From Marinibacterium anthonyi (GTDB lineage Bacteria; Pseudomonadota; Alphaproteobacteria; Rhodobacterales; Rhodobacteraceae): a DNA stretch of 64,000 nt. Positions 42,017 through 51,201 of this stretch are shown piece after piece. The notes under the pieces were generated by a model. That model was not told the origin of the DNA and made no database searches. It worked only from the letters and a program-made list of their open reading frames with translations. Location of the stretch: NCBI GenBank assembly GCA_003217735.2, contig CP031585.1, positions 2,219,501 to 2,283,500 of the forward strand, given 5' to 3'. The translations under genes and the position numbers were made by a program. Position 1 is the stretch's first letter; every line of letters begins with the position of its first letter.

Positions 42017-45000
42017 TCAGAACCGCTTGATGAGGCGCAGCGCGCCGCCGTGGCTTTCGTAGCCGTCCCCGAAGGCGCCGGTATATTCCAGCTTTACGTC
42101 GACACCCGCGTCGGCATTCACCAGCGACACGCCGAAGCCGATCCGCCCGATCACGTCGGCGATCGGCAGGTCCGTGGTGAAGACCCCGGCGCCCGACGGC
42201 GCGTCGACCAGGCTGGCCGAGGTCGACCATGTGTCCGCCGTCGACAGGCTGACGCCCAGCGTCGAGGACAGGGTGGTGGACCAGCCGTTGTTCAGCACCC
42301 GGCTGGTGCCGACTTCGACCGAGGGTGTCAGCACCAGCGCGGTCTGCGTTTCCGAGGAGACATCGAGGTTGTAGATCCCCGCGCCGGTCTCGGTATAGCC
42401 GGTCATGTGCGTGTGCACGACGTCCAGGTCCAGGATCGGGGTCAGGTAGCCCATCGCGTTGGTCATCGTGTAGGCGGCCCGGAGCCGCGCGCTGACGCTG
42501 GCAAGGTCGGTGTCGCCGGTGGCCGTGCCGCTGAAGGCGGGGACCGATATGTCGCGGGTGGTGTCGAACGCCCCCCAGGATCCTGCCACCGCGCCCGAAA
42601 GCGTCAGCGCCCCGAACTGGCGCCCGACCCCCAGCGCGATGAACCCGGTGTCGCCTTCGACGCCCGAGATGCCGGCATCGTCGTCATAGCTGGAATATTC
42701 ATACCCGCCCGAGACGCCGCCGACCCAGTCGTTGTCGAAGTCGAACCGTGCGCCGCCGCTTAGCCCGTAGACATGGCCGGAATAGCCGGTGTCGCCGGAT
42801 TGGTCGGTATAGCTGCCGCCGCCGTCCAGCCAGGCGCAGCGCCCCGGGCCCGAGGTGACCGATGCGCCAAGCCCGGTGGGGCAGCGCATCACGCTGTCCA
42901 GCCGCCCCTTGGACAGCGATGTCTGGGCCGCGGCCATGGCCTGCGACGCGCCCGGGGACAGCGACGACAGCGCCGCCGCATAGGCCGCGCCGTCGGTGGA
43001 TTGTTCCGCCAGGTCGTTCAGCCCGCCCAGCAGTCCCGCGTAATCGGTCGATCCGCTGTCAAAGATCGCGTCCAGGTGCCGGCCAAGGCTGAACTCGGTC
43101 CGCGAAAGCGTGTCGAAGGCGGTCCCGAAATGGGTGTCGGCAACGCGCACGCTGACGCCGTTGGCGGTCAGCGTGGTGTCGAAATCGACCGCCCTGGTGT
43201 CCACCACCTGCAGCCCGCCCGTGAATGCGCCGTCGACCGAGATCAGGCCGACGGTCCTGTTCGCCAGCAGGGAGGAGGTTTGGATCACCAGCGATCCGTC
43301 CAGCACCGCGTCACCGGCGACGTGCAGGCTGTCGCTGCCGGTGGGGGTGGCGAAATCGACGCCCGCCGTGATGGTGCCGGCGGCGGTTTGCGTCAGGTCG
43401 CCGGTGATCTGCAGGCTGTCGCCCGCACCCGCGTCGCCGATCACCATGCGGCCGTTGTTGACCACGTTGGCCGCATAGGTCGATGCGCCCGACAGCGAAT
43501 TCCGGCTGTTGTTGGTGACGGTGCCGGCGATCCGGCCGTCAGCGTTTTCCAGGAGGATGTCGCCGATCACCGACCCGCCGTCTTCGATCAGCACGTCGGT
43601 GGTGTTGCCGTCCTGCGTGGTGCCGTTGTTGGATGTATAGGTGATCGCCGTGCCCGACGCGGCCGAGACCGTCGCTCCGGCCTTGATAAGGACGTGGTTG
43701 TCATGGCCCGACGCCACGACGATGCCCGCGCCGCCGCCCGACCCGCCGGTGACATCGGCCAGCACGTTGACCGTCACGGTGCCCAGCACGTCGCCGGTGT
43801 TCCCGCCGCCCATGCTTTGCGCGAAGATGCCGATGGAATCCGCGCCGCTGGCCGAAATCGCGCCCTTGGTGACGACGCTCACGTCGCTTGCGCCATAGGC
43901 ATCGCCCACCAGCCCCGATGTCGAGCCCGCGAAGACGCCATCGCTGTCGCCGCCGATACCGCCGCCGCCGCCGATGGATTGGGCGACGATGCCGTGGGCC
44001 ATGTCGCCGGTGGTGGTGATCGTGGCGTCGGAGATCACCCGGACGGTGCCGCCGGTGCCGACCGCGCCCTCGATGAAGGCGGGGGTGGTATCGAAGGGCC
44101 CGACGGATATGTCGCCGCCGATGCCGCCGCCGCCGCCGATGGACTGGGCGATGATGGCGTGACCGCCGGTGCCCGTGGTCTTGATCCGGCTGGCGTTCGT
44201 CAGATCGACGGTGACCGCGCCGCCATCGCCGCCATTGCCGCCGAAGCCGCCGACCTTGACGCTGGTCACGCCGCTGGCCTCGCCCGAGCTGCCGATGCCG
44301 CCGCCACCGCCGATGGACTGGGCCACGATGGCGAAGGCGCGGTTGCCCGACGTGGCGATCGCGGTGCCGAAGGCCAGCGAAACGGTGTTGCCGTCGCCGC
44401 CCGATCCGCCCTGGCCGCCGACGATGATGTCGATGGCGTGGCTGTCGTCGTCATCCTGGGCCGAGGCGCTGCCGACCCCGCCATTGCCGCCGCCGCCGCC
44501 GACGGACTGGGCCAGCAGGCCATAGGAATCGTCGCCATGGGTGGTGACGTTGATCCAGTTGGTGCCGGTGTCGGCCACGGTGATCGTGCCGCCGTTTCCG
44601 GCTGTCCCGCCGGTGCCGCCCACGCCGCTGCCCACCGTCAGGCTGCCGCCGGCCATGTCGGATCCGTCGCCGCCCTGGCCACCGCCGCCGCCGATGGATT
44701 GCAGGATCATGCCGTGCGCCATGAAGCCGCTGGTGGTGATGTTGTTGTTGTCGGCATCGTCGAATTTCGCCGTGATCGTGCCGCCGTTGCCGGCCGTGCC
44801 GCCGGATCCGCCGACGCCGATGTTCAGCTGCGCCGTCTCGCCGGTGCCCGACGACATCGCCGTGCCCCCGGTTCCGCCGCCGCCGCCGATGGCCTGGATC
44901 ACCACGCCGTCCGACCAGTCGCCGGTGGTGATGATCGTGCTGTCGAAGGTCAGGTCGACGCCGCCGCTGTCGCCGCCGGTCCCGCCGGTGCCCCCGACGG

Positions 45001-48000
45001 TCACGTTCATGGTGATGTCGATCGGGTCGTCTTCGTCGTCCTCGTCCGTGGTGGTGGCCGCCGCCAGCACCACATCCGCGCTGCCGTTGTCCGACGTGTC
45101 ATCGGGATCCGATCCCATGCTGCCGCCCAGGCCGCCGCCGCCGCCGATGGATTGCGCCAGGATGCCATCCGCATCGACGCCCGAGGTGTTGATTTCGCTG
45201 CCCTCGATGGTGTCGACGGTGACCAGTTCGCTGGCGCCGCCCTGGCCGCCGGTCATGCCGACCTGCACGGTCACGGTGCCCTTGTATTCCTTGTCGTCAT
45301 CGCCGCCGTCATCGTCGCCGTCGTCCGCTGTGGCCGCTTCCTCGCCGTCGCCGCTGTCCTTGATGTCGGCGCTCAGCTGGATCTCGCCGCCCTGGACGGT
45401 GCCGCCGCCGCCACCGATGGATTGCACCACCGCGCCGCGCGCGCCGGCGCCGGACGTGGTGATCTTGGCGTCGCTGTACAGCGTCAGGTCCGCGGTGCCG
45501 CCTGCGGCGCCGGTTTCGCCCTGTGTCTCGATCCCGGTCGACCCGATCCCGAAGCTGAGGTTGACCGTCGCCGCGCCGCGGATCGTGTTGGTGTAGGTCG
45601 TGGGCACGCCGCTGTTGCCGCCGCCGCCGCCGATGGACTGGACGACCACGCCGTTGGCATAGGCGCCCGTGGTGGTGATGGCGGACTTGGTGCCGGAAGG
45701 GGAGGCGCCGGAGCTGCCGATCGTGGCGCTGGCCGCGTCGCCGGCGCCGCCGTTGCCGCCCGCGGCACCCAGCGATCCGTTGATGGTCAGCCCGTATTGT
45801 TCGGTGGAATCGGGGATCGTGGTGGTCGCGGTCGAGGCGTCGCCGCCATTGCCGCCGCCGCCGCCGATGGATTGTACCAGGATCCCGTGCGAACCCGCGC
45901 CGTTGGTGGTGATCGACGATGCGTCCGACAGCGTGACCGAGGACGTGCCCCCGTGGCCGCCGTCGCCGGCGCGCCCGCCCATGGCGAACTGGGCGTTCAG
46001 GGTGATCGTGTAATCGGGGTCCTCGGGGTCGATGGGCACGCCGGTGGTGATGGCGCTGGATGCCGCCGTTCCGCCGGTGCCGCCACCGCCGCCGATGGAT
46101 TGCGCGATGATGCCGATGGAATCGTTGGCCGTCAGGCTGTCGTCGCCGGTCGATGTCCGGATGGTGCTGCCGCCGCCGACATCGACCGTGACCGCGCCGC
46201 CATTGCCGCCGGCGCCGCCAAAGCCGCCGTTGGTCACGCCGATGTTGAGGAAGCTTGCCGCCTGGCTGGTGCCCGATCCGCCCGATCCGCCGCCGCCGCC
46301 GATGGATTGCGCCACGATGCCGGCCGACAGGCTTTGCTGCGTCTCGACGGTGGCGTTGGTCAGCGTGGCGTTGACCGTGCCGCCCGTCCCGGCCGATCCG
46401 GCCGACCCGCCGATGCCGAACTGGAACGTGTCGAGCACCGTGTCGGTCTGCGCGTTGCCGCCCGATCCGCCGCCGCCGCCGATGGATTGCAGCAGGATGG
46501 CGGCCGAATTCGATCCGTTCGTGGTGACGGACACGGCCTGGGTATTGCTGGCGGTGATGGTGCCGCCGTTGCCGCCGCCGCCCGACTGGCCGCCGACCGC
46601 GCCGGCGGGGATGTTCAGCACGCCGACGGCAAAGGCATTGCCGCCCGCGCCGCCGCCACCGCCGATGGACTGGGCCTGCAGGCCAAAGGCGAACGTGCCG
46701 TGCGTGGTCAGCGTGCCGATGTCGGTCACGTCCACCGCGCCGCCCGGACCCGCGCCGCCGCCGTCCGACCCGATGGCCAGAACGCCGGTGCTGGAACTGT
46801 CGTCGGGGCCCACGTCGCCCGCCGCGCTGCCGCCGCCGCCGCCGATGGATTGCGCCACGATGGCCGACGCCGCATCGCCGGTGGTGGACACCGTGCCGGT
46901 GTTGGCGATCTGGACCGCGCCCGCCGCGACGCTGGTGTCGTCGCCGCCCGTCGCCCCGATGCTGATCGTCGCGCCAGACACGCCCGCCGCGCCGCCGCCG
47001 CCGGCGATGGACTGGGCCAGGATGCCGGTCGCGTTGTAGCCGGTGGTGATGATGTCGCCGGCGTTGGTGACCGCCACGGTATCGCTGTCGCCGCCCGATC
47101 CGCCGGATCCGCCAAGCGCCACGATAAGGCCGTCCGCCGCGCCGCCGGCCCCGCCGCCGCCGCCGATCGACTGGGCCAGCACGCCATAGGCATTCACGCC
47201 GCTGGTCTGTATCGTGCCTTCGCTTTCGATGGTGATCGTGATCGTGTCGCCGGTGCCCCCGGTGCCGCCCGATCCGCCGTTGCCGCCCAGGAAGCCGCTG
47301 AATTCGCCGCCGTCGCCGCCGCCGCCGCCAATCGACTGGGCAAAGATCCCGGCGGCAAAGTTCAGGCCCGAGGCCGAGTTGTTGGTGCCGTCGGTGATGA
47401 TCGTGCCGCGGTCCAGGTTCACGGTGACCGTGCCGCCATTGCCGCCCCTGCCACCGTCGCCGGACTTGCCATCGAAGGAATTGCCGGTGCTGCCCGTGCC
47501 GCCCAGGTTCGACAGCGACTGGGCGACGATGCCGCGCCCGCTGTCGGTGCCGTTGGACGAACTGACCGCCGAGATCGTCTGATCGCTGTCCTGGAGGTTG
47601 ACGGTGACAGTCACGCTGCCGCCGTTGCCGCCATTGCCGCCGGTCGAGGTGTTGGCGTCGGACAGACCGTCGCCGCCCCGGCCGCCCTGGCTGTAGGCCA
47701 GGATGGCATCGACATTGGTGCCGGTCGCGGTGATGATGGCGTCGGTGTCCGACGCAGCCGAACCGCCGGTGACATCGACCTTCACGGTCCCGCCATCGCC
47801 GCCATTGCCGCCGATTGTTCCGGACTGGCCCATGCCGCCCGCGCCACCGCTGGATAGAGCAGCGACGGACGAACTGCCATGCGCAACGCCGGTGTCCGTG
47901 TCCGTGACCGTCATGACATTGGAGACCGTGACGGTTGTCGTGCCGCCGTTTGCGCCACCGCCGCCATCCTGAAGCTGGTGTTGGTAGGTATCGCCGACAT

Positions 48001-48979
48001 TGTAAGCCCAGCCGCCATCGCCACCGGCGCTTTTGGCGTAGATGCCATGGGTCGCGCCGGAGTTGTTGCTGTTGCCCACAACGGTGATCGTGCCGACGTT
48101 TTCTATGGTGACGGAGCCGCCGGTGCCGCCGGCGCTCTGGCCGCCCCCCCCATCTTTTTCGTCGTCGTGTGAATTGTAGTCATCCGGTCCGTCGCCGCCG
48201 AACGAACGTGCGCGGATGCCGATGACATTGTTGGCGACCAGCGGTGACGAGGTCGAACCCACGGTCACGTTGCTGGTTGTCCAGGTGATCGTCCCGCCTT
48301 GTCCGCCGTCGCCGCCATATCGTTCCGTGCCATCGTCGCTTTCGTTCAGGCGGCCGCCCTCGCCACCGTAGGAGCGCAGCTCGATGCCGACGAAGTCGTT
48401 GGTGTTCGATGTTTTGGATGTCGGTGCGGTGACGGAGACATCCGTATAAGCCAGAGGCGTCTGGGTGATCGCCCCGCCGCTGCCGCCGGGCGCGCCATTG
48501 CTGCCGTTGTTCTCGTTGTTGTCGGTGCCGGGGCCGCCCTGTGTCCAGATCAGGATGCCGGCGGCGGCATCGCCGATCGACAGGTCCGAAGGGATGGTGA
48601 CATCCACCGAATCCGGGCCTTCGAAAGTGATGTTGCCGCCATTGCCGCCGGCCGATGGCCCGCTGTAGGACCCGTCGCCGCCGGTCTGCCGGATATAGAC
48701 GCCCTGGTAGGCGGTGCCGGTGGGCAGGTCGAAGTTCAGGTTGGTGTCCTGGATGAACGTGTAATCGGGCCCGCTGCCCCCGGCGGTCGACTGGCTGCCG
48801 CTGGATCCGTCGAAGGTGAAAATGGCAGGAGCGTTGCCCTGGACGAATTCGCACAGGCTGCCGTCGATGTCACAGGTGGACGTGGCCGCGCCCATGGCGG
48901 GCGTAAAGACCAGCCATCCGGCCGACAAAAGGGCAAGCGAATGCACGTGACGGGCAGGGCGCAGGGGGGATGGGGTCAC
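42017..48979 (-). CDS. Giant glycine-rich autotransporter with C-terminal beta-barrel
   Basis: A 2320-residue surface protein. The N-terminus (HVHSLALLSAGWLVFTPAMGAA) is a signal peptide, followed by two Cys (CDIDGSLC). The passenger is built of about 27 units of roughly 60-100 residues; 19 carry the near-invariant motif G-I-x-A-Q-S-I-GGGGG-x-GG, and the first eight are degenerate. Between motifs come GGxGGxGGTVTV and ITTxG segments, suggesting a long right-handed beta-helix. The last 280 residues (from about CAWLDGGGSYTDQSGDTG) form a beta-barrel ending GALRLIKRF with terminal Phe. Role may be adhesion or biofilm. The start is GTG at 48979 after AAAGG. It is probably monocistronic. Confidence 0.9.
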   Translation of the reverse strand: MTPSPLRPARHVHSLALLSAGWLVFTPAMGAATSTCDIDGSLCEFVQGNAPAIFTFDGSSGSQSTAGGSGPDYTFIQDTNLNFDLPTGTAYQGVYIRQTGGDGSYSGPSAGGNGGNITFEGPDSVDVTIPSDLSIGDAAAGILIWTQGGPGTDNNENNGSNGAPGGSGGAITQTPLAYTDVSVTAPTSKTSNTNDFVGIELRSYGGEGGRLNESDDGTERYGGDGGQGGTITWTTSNVTVGSTSSPLVANNVIGIRARSFGGDGPDDYNSHDDEKDGGGGQSAGGTGGSVTIENVGTITVVGNSNNSGATHGIYAKSAGGDGGWAYNVGDTYQHQLQDGGGGANGGTTTVTVSNVMTVTDTDTGVAHGSSSVAALSSGGAGGMGQSGTIGGNGGDGGTVKVDVTGGSAASDTDAIITATGTNVDAILAYSQGGRGGDGLSDANTSTGGNGGNGGSVTVTVNLQDSDQTISAVSSSNGTDSGRGIVAQSLSNLGGTGSTGNSFDGKSGDGGRGGNGGTVTVNLDRGTIITDGTNNSASGLNFAAGIFAQSIGGGGGDGGEFSGFLGGNGGSGGTGGTGDTITITIESEGTIQTSGVNAYGVLAQSIGGGGGAGGAADGLIVALGGSGGSGGDSDTVAVTNAGDIITTGYNATGILAQSIAGGGGAAGVSGATISIGATGGDDTSVAAGAVQIANTGTVSTTGDAASAIVAQSIGGGGGSAAGDVGPDDSSSTGVLAIGSDGGGAGPGGAVDVTDIGTLTTHGTFAFGLQAQSIGGGGGAGGNAFAVGVLNIPAGAVGGQSGGGGNGGTITASNTQAVSVTTNGSNSAAILLQSIGGGGGSGGNAQTDTVLDTFQFGIGGSAGSAGTGGTVNATLTNATVETQQSLSAGIVAQSIGGGGGSGGSGTSQAASFLNIGVTNGGFGGAGGNGGAVTVDVGGGSTIRTSTGDDSLTANDSIGIIAQSIGGGGGTGGTAASSAITTGVPIDPEDPDYTITLNAQFAMGGRAGDGGHGGTSSVTLSDASSITTNGAGSHGILVQSIGGGGGNGGDASTATTTIPDSTEQYGLTINGSLGAAGGNGGAGDAASATIGSSGASPSGTKSAITTTGAYANGVVVQSIGGGGGNSGVPTTYTNTIRGAATVNLSFGIGSTGIETQGETGAAGGTADLTLYSDAKITTSGAGARGAVVQSIGGGGGTVQGGEIQLSADIKDSGDGEEAATADDGDDDGGDDDKEYKGTVTVQVGMTGGQGGASELVTVDTIEGSEINTSGVDADGILAQSIGGGGGLGGSMGSDPDDTSDNGSADVVLAAATTTDEDDEDDPIDITMNVTVGGTGGTGGDSGGVDLTFDSTIITTGDWSDGVVIQAIGGGGGTGGTAMSSGTGETAQLNIGVGGSGGTAGNGGTITAKFDDADNNNITTSGFMAHGMILQSIGGGGGQGGDGSDMAGGSLTVGSGVGGTGGTAGNGGTITVADTGTNWINVTTHGDDSYGLLAQSVGGGGGNGGVGSASAQDDDDSHAIDIIVGGQGGSGGDGNTVSLAFGTAIATSGNRAFAIVAQSIGGGGGIGSSGEASGVTSVKVGGFGGNGGDGGAVTVDLTNASRIKTTGTGGHAIIAQSIGGGGGIGGDISVGPFDTTPAFIEGAVGTGGTVRVISDATITTTGDMAHGIVAQSIGGGGGIGGDSDGVFAGSTSGLVGDAYGASDVSVVTKGAISASGADSIGIFAQSMGGGNTGDVLGTVTVNVLADVTGGSGGGAGIVVASGHDNHVLIKAGATVSAASGTAITYTSNNGTTQDGNTTDVLIEDGGSVIGDILLENADGRIAGTVTNNSRNSLSGASTYAANVVNNGRMVIGDAGAGDSLQITGDLTQTAAGTITAGVDFATPTGSDSLHVAGDAVLDGSLVIQTSSLLANRTVGLISVDGAFTGGLQVVDTRAVDFDTTLTANGVSVRVADTHFGTAFDTLSRTEFSLGRHLDAIFDSGSTDYAGLLGGLNDLAEQSTDGAAYAAALSSLSPGASQAMAAAQTSLSKGRLDSVMRCPTGLGASVTSGPGRCAWLDGGGSYTDQSGDTGYSGHVYGLSGGARFDFDNDWVGGVSGGYEYSSYDDDAGISGVEGDTGFIALGVGRQFGALTLSGAVAGSWGAFDTTRDISVPAFSGTATGDTDLASVSARLRAAYTMTNAMGYLTPILDLDVVHTHMTGYTETGAGIYNLDVSSETQTALVLTPSVEVGTSRVLNNGWSTTLSSTLGVSLSTADTWSTSASLVDAPSGAGVFTTDLPIADVIGRIGFGVSLVNADAGVDVKLEYTGAFGDGYESHGGALRLIKRF

Positions 48980-49405
48980 TGGGTGGGCCTTTCATTGCGG
49001 TCTTGCGATGCCGACACGTCCGGCCCGCGCACCACCCAAGCGGCGCGTGCCCGTTCCTGTCCGATCCTGGTGCAACCATAGCGAAACCTTGCCGGATCGG
49101 AGTCGCCATTTGCGGGGCACGTTAGAGGAGGGCCGTTAACTTCACAATAAATGGATTCATAGACGGTAACGGTCTTGCGATCCGCCGGGACGGGCATGGG
49201 GGACAGATGCGCGAAATGGGCGCGCCGGTCTCGACCTGGTCGAAGGATGTCACGCCGCTTGTGGTGCGCGAACCGCAGCGGCGCGGCGTCTTGGGCACCG
49301 AATACGCCTGCACGACCCGGCGCGAGAACCTTGGCCCGTCCGGTCAGCCGGTGTGCCCCCGCGAAAACCAGCGAAAGCGCCTGATGGCGTCCCTCGCCGG
49401 GGGGG
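48980..49405. other. Intergenic region upstream of the autotransporter
   Basis: 426 bases between the autotransporter and hemC (both minus strand). Short open frames exist on both strands but none looks like a real gene. The segment 49131-49175 is AT-rich (GTTAACTTCACAATAAATGG and nearby) and is the likeliest promoter, about 150 bases upstream of the autotransporter start. A one-mismatch CtrA-like pair (TTAA-N7-ATAA) occurs at 49136-49150. Confidence 0.45.
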
Positions 49406-50374
49406 TCAGTCCGCGTAACGGCTTTCGGTGATGATCGTCGATCCGCCAAGCGTGTTCAGGCGCCGGCCCACCCGCATGCCCAGGTCGTCGGCCCCGGAAT
49501 AGGGGGTGGCGTCGATCACCTCGACCAGGTCGGCGCCATCGGGCGAGATCACCGCGCCGCGCAGGTTCAGCTTGCCGTCGCCGATCCAGGCATAGCCGCC
49601 GATGGGGGAATCGCAATGCCCGCCAAGCGCGCGCAGCATCGCCCGTTCGGCCTGCATCAGCCAGCGCGTTTGGCGGTGGTCAATGGCGGCCAGCAGGCGG
49701 GTGACCACCGGGTCGTCGGCCAGGCATTCGGCGACCACGATACCCTGGCCCACCGCCGGCAGCATCTCCGTCACCTCGAAGCGGCGGCTGATCCGTGCGC
49801 CTTCGCCGATCCGTTCCAGCCCCGAGGCCGCAAGCACCAGCGCATCGACGGGCGGCGTCTGGCCGCCGTAGTTGAACTGCATCGGCTCGCCCGTATCCAG
49901 GCGCCGCAGCCGCAGGTCGGCCGAGCCGCGGAACTGCACCACCTCGGCCTTCGGGAAGATCCGGTTCAGGTAGGCGCGGCGGCGGATGGACGAGGTGCCG
50001 ATCACCGCCGGCACGTCAGCGCCTGCGGGCTTCAATACCAGCGCGTCGCGGGCATCGTCGCGCGGCATGCAGGCACCGATGACGAACCGTTTCTCGTCGT
50101 AATATTCGTCGTCGCCGGGCAGGTCCTTGAGCGAATGCATCGCCAGGTCGGCGGTGCCGTCCAGCATCATGTCGCGCATGTCGTTGATGAAGGCGCCGCC
50201 CTTGCCGCCCATCGACCCCAGCCGGCTTTTTGTATCGCGATCCGCATCGGTGGCCCGCGTGACCAGCTCGAAACTCAGCTCCGGATGGGCCCGCTGCAGA
50301 GCGTCGCGGATGGCTTCGGCCTGGGCGACGGCCATGCGGCTGGCGCGGGTGCCGATACGGTAGACGGTCTTCAT
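49406..50374 (-). CDS. hemC: Hydroxymethylbilane synthase (porphobilinogen deaminase)
   Basis: A 322-residue cytosolic enzyme that joins four porphobilinogen units for haem, sirohaem and chlorophyll-type pigments. Asp84 in HSLKDLPGDD is the catalytic aspartate. The dipyrromethane cofactor is anchored at Cys254 in GGHCDSPIGGYAW. RRAYLNRIFPKAEVVQFRG and DALVLAASGLERIG are conserved. Start ATG 50374 follows AAGGAACACCGTG; a GTG one codon earlier is possible. It is upstream of the autotransporter on the same strand, though 426 bases separate them. cysG is nearby on the other strand. Confidence 0.97.
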   Translation of the reverse strand: MKTVYRIGTRASRMAVAQAEAIRDALQRAHPELSFELVTRATDADRDTKSRLGSMGGKGGAFINDMRDMMLDGTADLAMHSLKDLPGDDEYYDEKRFVIGACMPRDDARDALVLKPAGADVPAVIGTSSIRRRAYLNRIFPKAEVVQFRGSADLRLRRLDTGEPMQFNYGGQTPPVDALVLAASGLERIGEGARISRRFEVTEMLPAVGQGIVVAECLADDPVVTRLLAAIDHRQTRWLMQAERAMLRALGGHCDSPIGGYAWIGDGKLNLRGAVISPDGADLVEVIDATPYSGADDLGMRVGRRLNTLGGSTIITESRYAD

Positions 50375-51201
50375 CACGGTGTTCCTTGGTCCTTGCGCAG
50401 GCCGCGCGCGGGGCGCGCACCGGCTCCTCTATAGGGACCCGAAAGATCCACCTCAAGTCTGAAACAAACTCCCCGGAACGGGGGTCTGTGAAAGGGAAAA
50501 TGAAATGAGAAGGGTTGTTAATCTTATGAAATCCGCCGGATTGGCCGCGCCGGCCGACACCGTGATTGCGGCTGACGCAATTGCCCGGGACGTGCTGGGC
50601 CAGGCCAAGGAACCCGGCAAAGCGATCATCGGATCGGAATTGAATTGCGCGCCGTTCGAATTGCTGGGCGGCCAGACGCCGAGTGGCAAGCCGTCTTGCC
50701 AGGGCTGGACGCTGCGCCGGAATAAAGTGGTTCGCCATAACCATGGATCTGCCGTCGGACACGGTTCCAAACCCCAATTTCTGATCCCGGCCAGAATTGA
50801 ACACAGCCAACGTCGCAATTCGGGTTTTCGGATCGGACTTTTCGGAAAGCGGAGCCTGGCGAAACGTGGTCCAGACGACCTTTTACGGTTCCCCGGTATT
50901 GCTGGTATTCAGAACGGGAACGACGCTGGCGATTTGCGCCGTTGGAATTGCCCTGGGCGTCGGCATCGCAAGGGCGCCGGCGAGCGGGCCCCTGGTGATC
51001 CTGTTCGACGACCCGCCGGCGCCGGCCGGGTGAACGCGTATCATTTCTGTTGAGCGGATCGCGGAAAGACGATAGACTTTCTGCACCGCGACAACGGCGT
51101 TGCGGTCTTCCAATATCGGACCCTGGGCAAAGCTGCTCGACATTCGTGCGACATCCGTCGTGCCGTGTCGGCGGCTTTTTTCGTATGCGAGGACTGTATC
51201 C
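50375..51201. other. Weakly coding 827-base gap between hemC and cysG
   Basis: Two overlapping plus-strand frames (50505-51053 and 50797-51033) are open. The first has a fair ribosome-binding site (AAAGGG) and decent codon usage up to about 50720 but degrades after that. The second (78 codons, TTG start) has high third-position GC, ends in a hydrophobic segment and continues the good composition in another frame. Together they look like one small gene broken by a frameshift, or an artefact. The 5' end of cysG transcription should also lie here. Confidence 0.45.
50797..51033 (+). CDS. Doubtful small membrane-type ORF, possible 3' part of a frameshifted gene
   Basis: 78 codons with strong third-position GC. 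It contains one hydrophobic segment, LAICAVGIALGVGIARAPAS, and a Pro-rich end (LFDDPPAPAG). Only a TTG is available as start, since an in-frame TGA lies at 50782. No family recognised. It may be the end of the frame that starts at 50505 if a single-base shift occurred near 50790. Confidence 0.3.
   Translation: MNTANVAIRVFGSDFSESGAWRNVVQTTFYGSPVLLVFRTGTTLAICAVGIALGVGIARAPASGPLVILFDDPPAPAG

Noticed and set aside
43900-47600. CRISPR-like periodicity in the GCCGCCGCC-rich region
   Set aside because: The repeats are codon-phase Gly motifs inside the autotransporter, unequal in spacing and sequence, with no spacers.
42773-47857. A 1694-codon open frame on the plus strand, antisense to the autotransporter
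   Set aside because: It reads the complement of Gly-rich repeats as Ala/Arg/Asp-rich sequence and has no domain, no ribosome-binding site and the same repeat period as the autotransporter. The minus-strand protein has a signal peptide and barrel, so the antisense frame is a composition artefact.
49122-49449. Small open frames on both strands between hemC and the autotransporter
   Set aside because: None has a ribosome-binding site, a hydrophobic core or a family resemblance, and composition is Arg-rich as in random high-GC frames.
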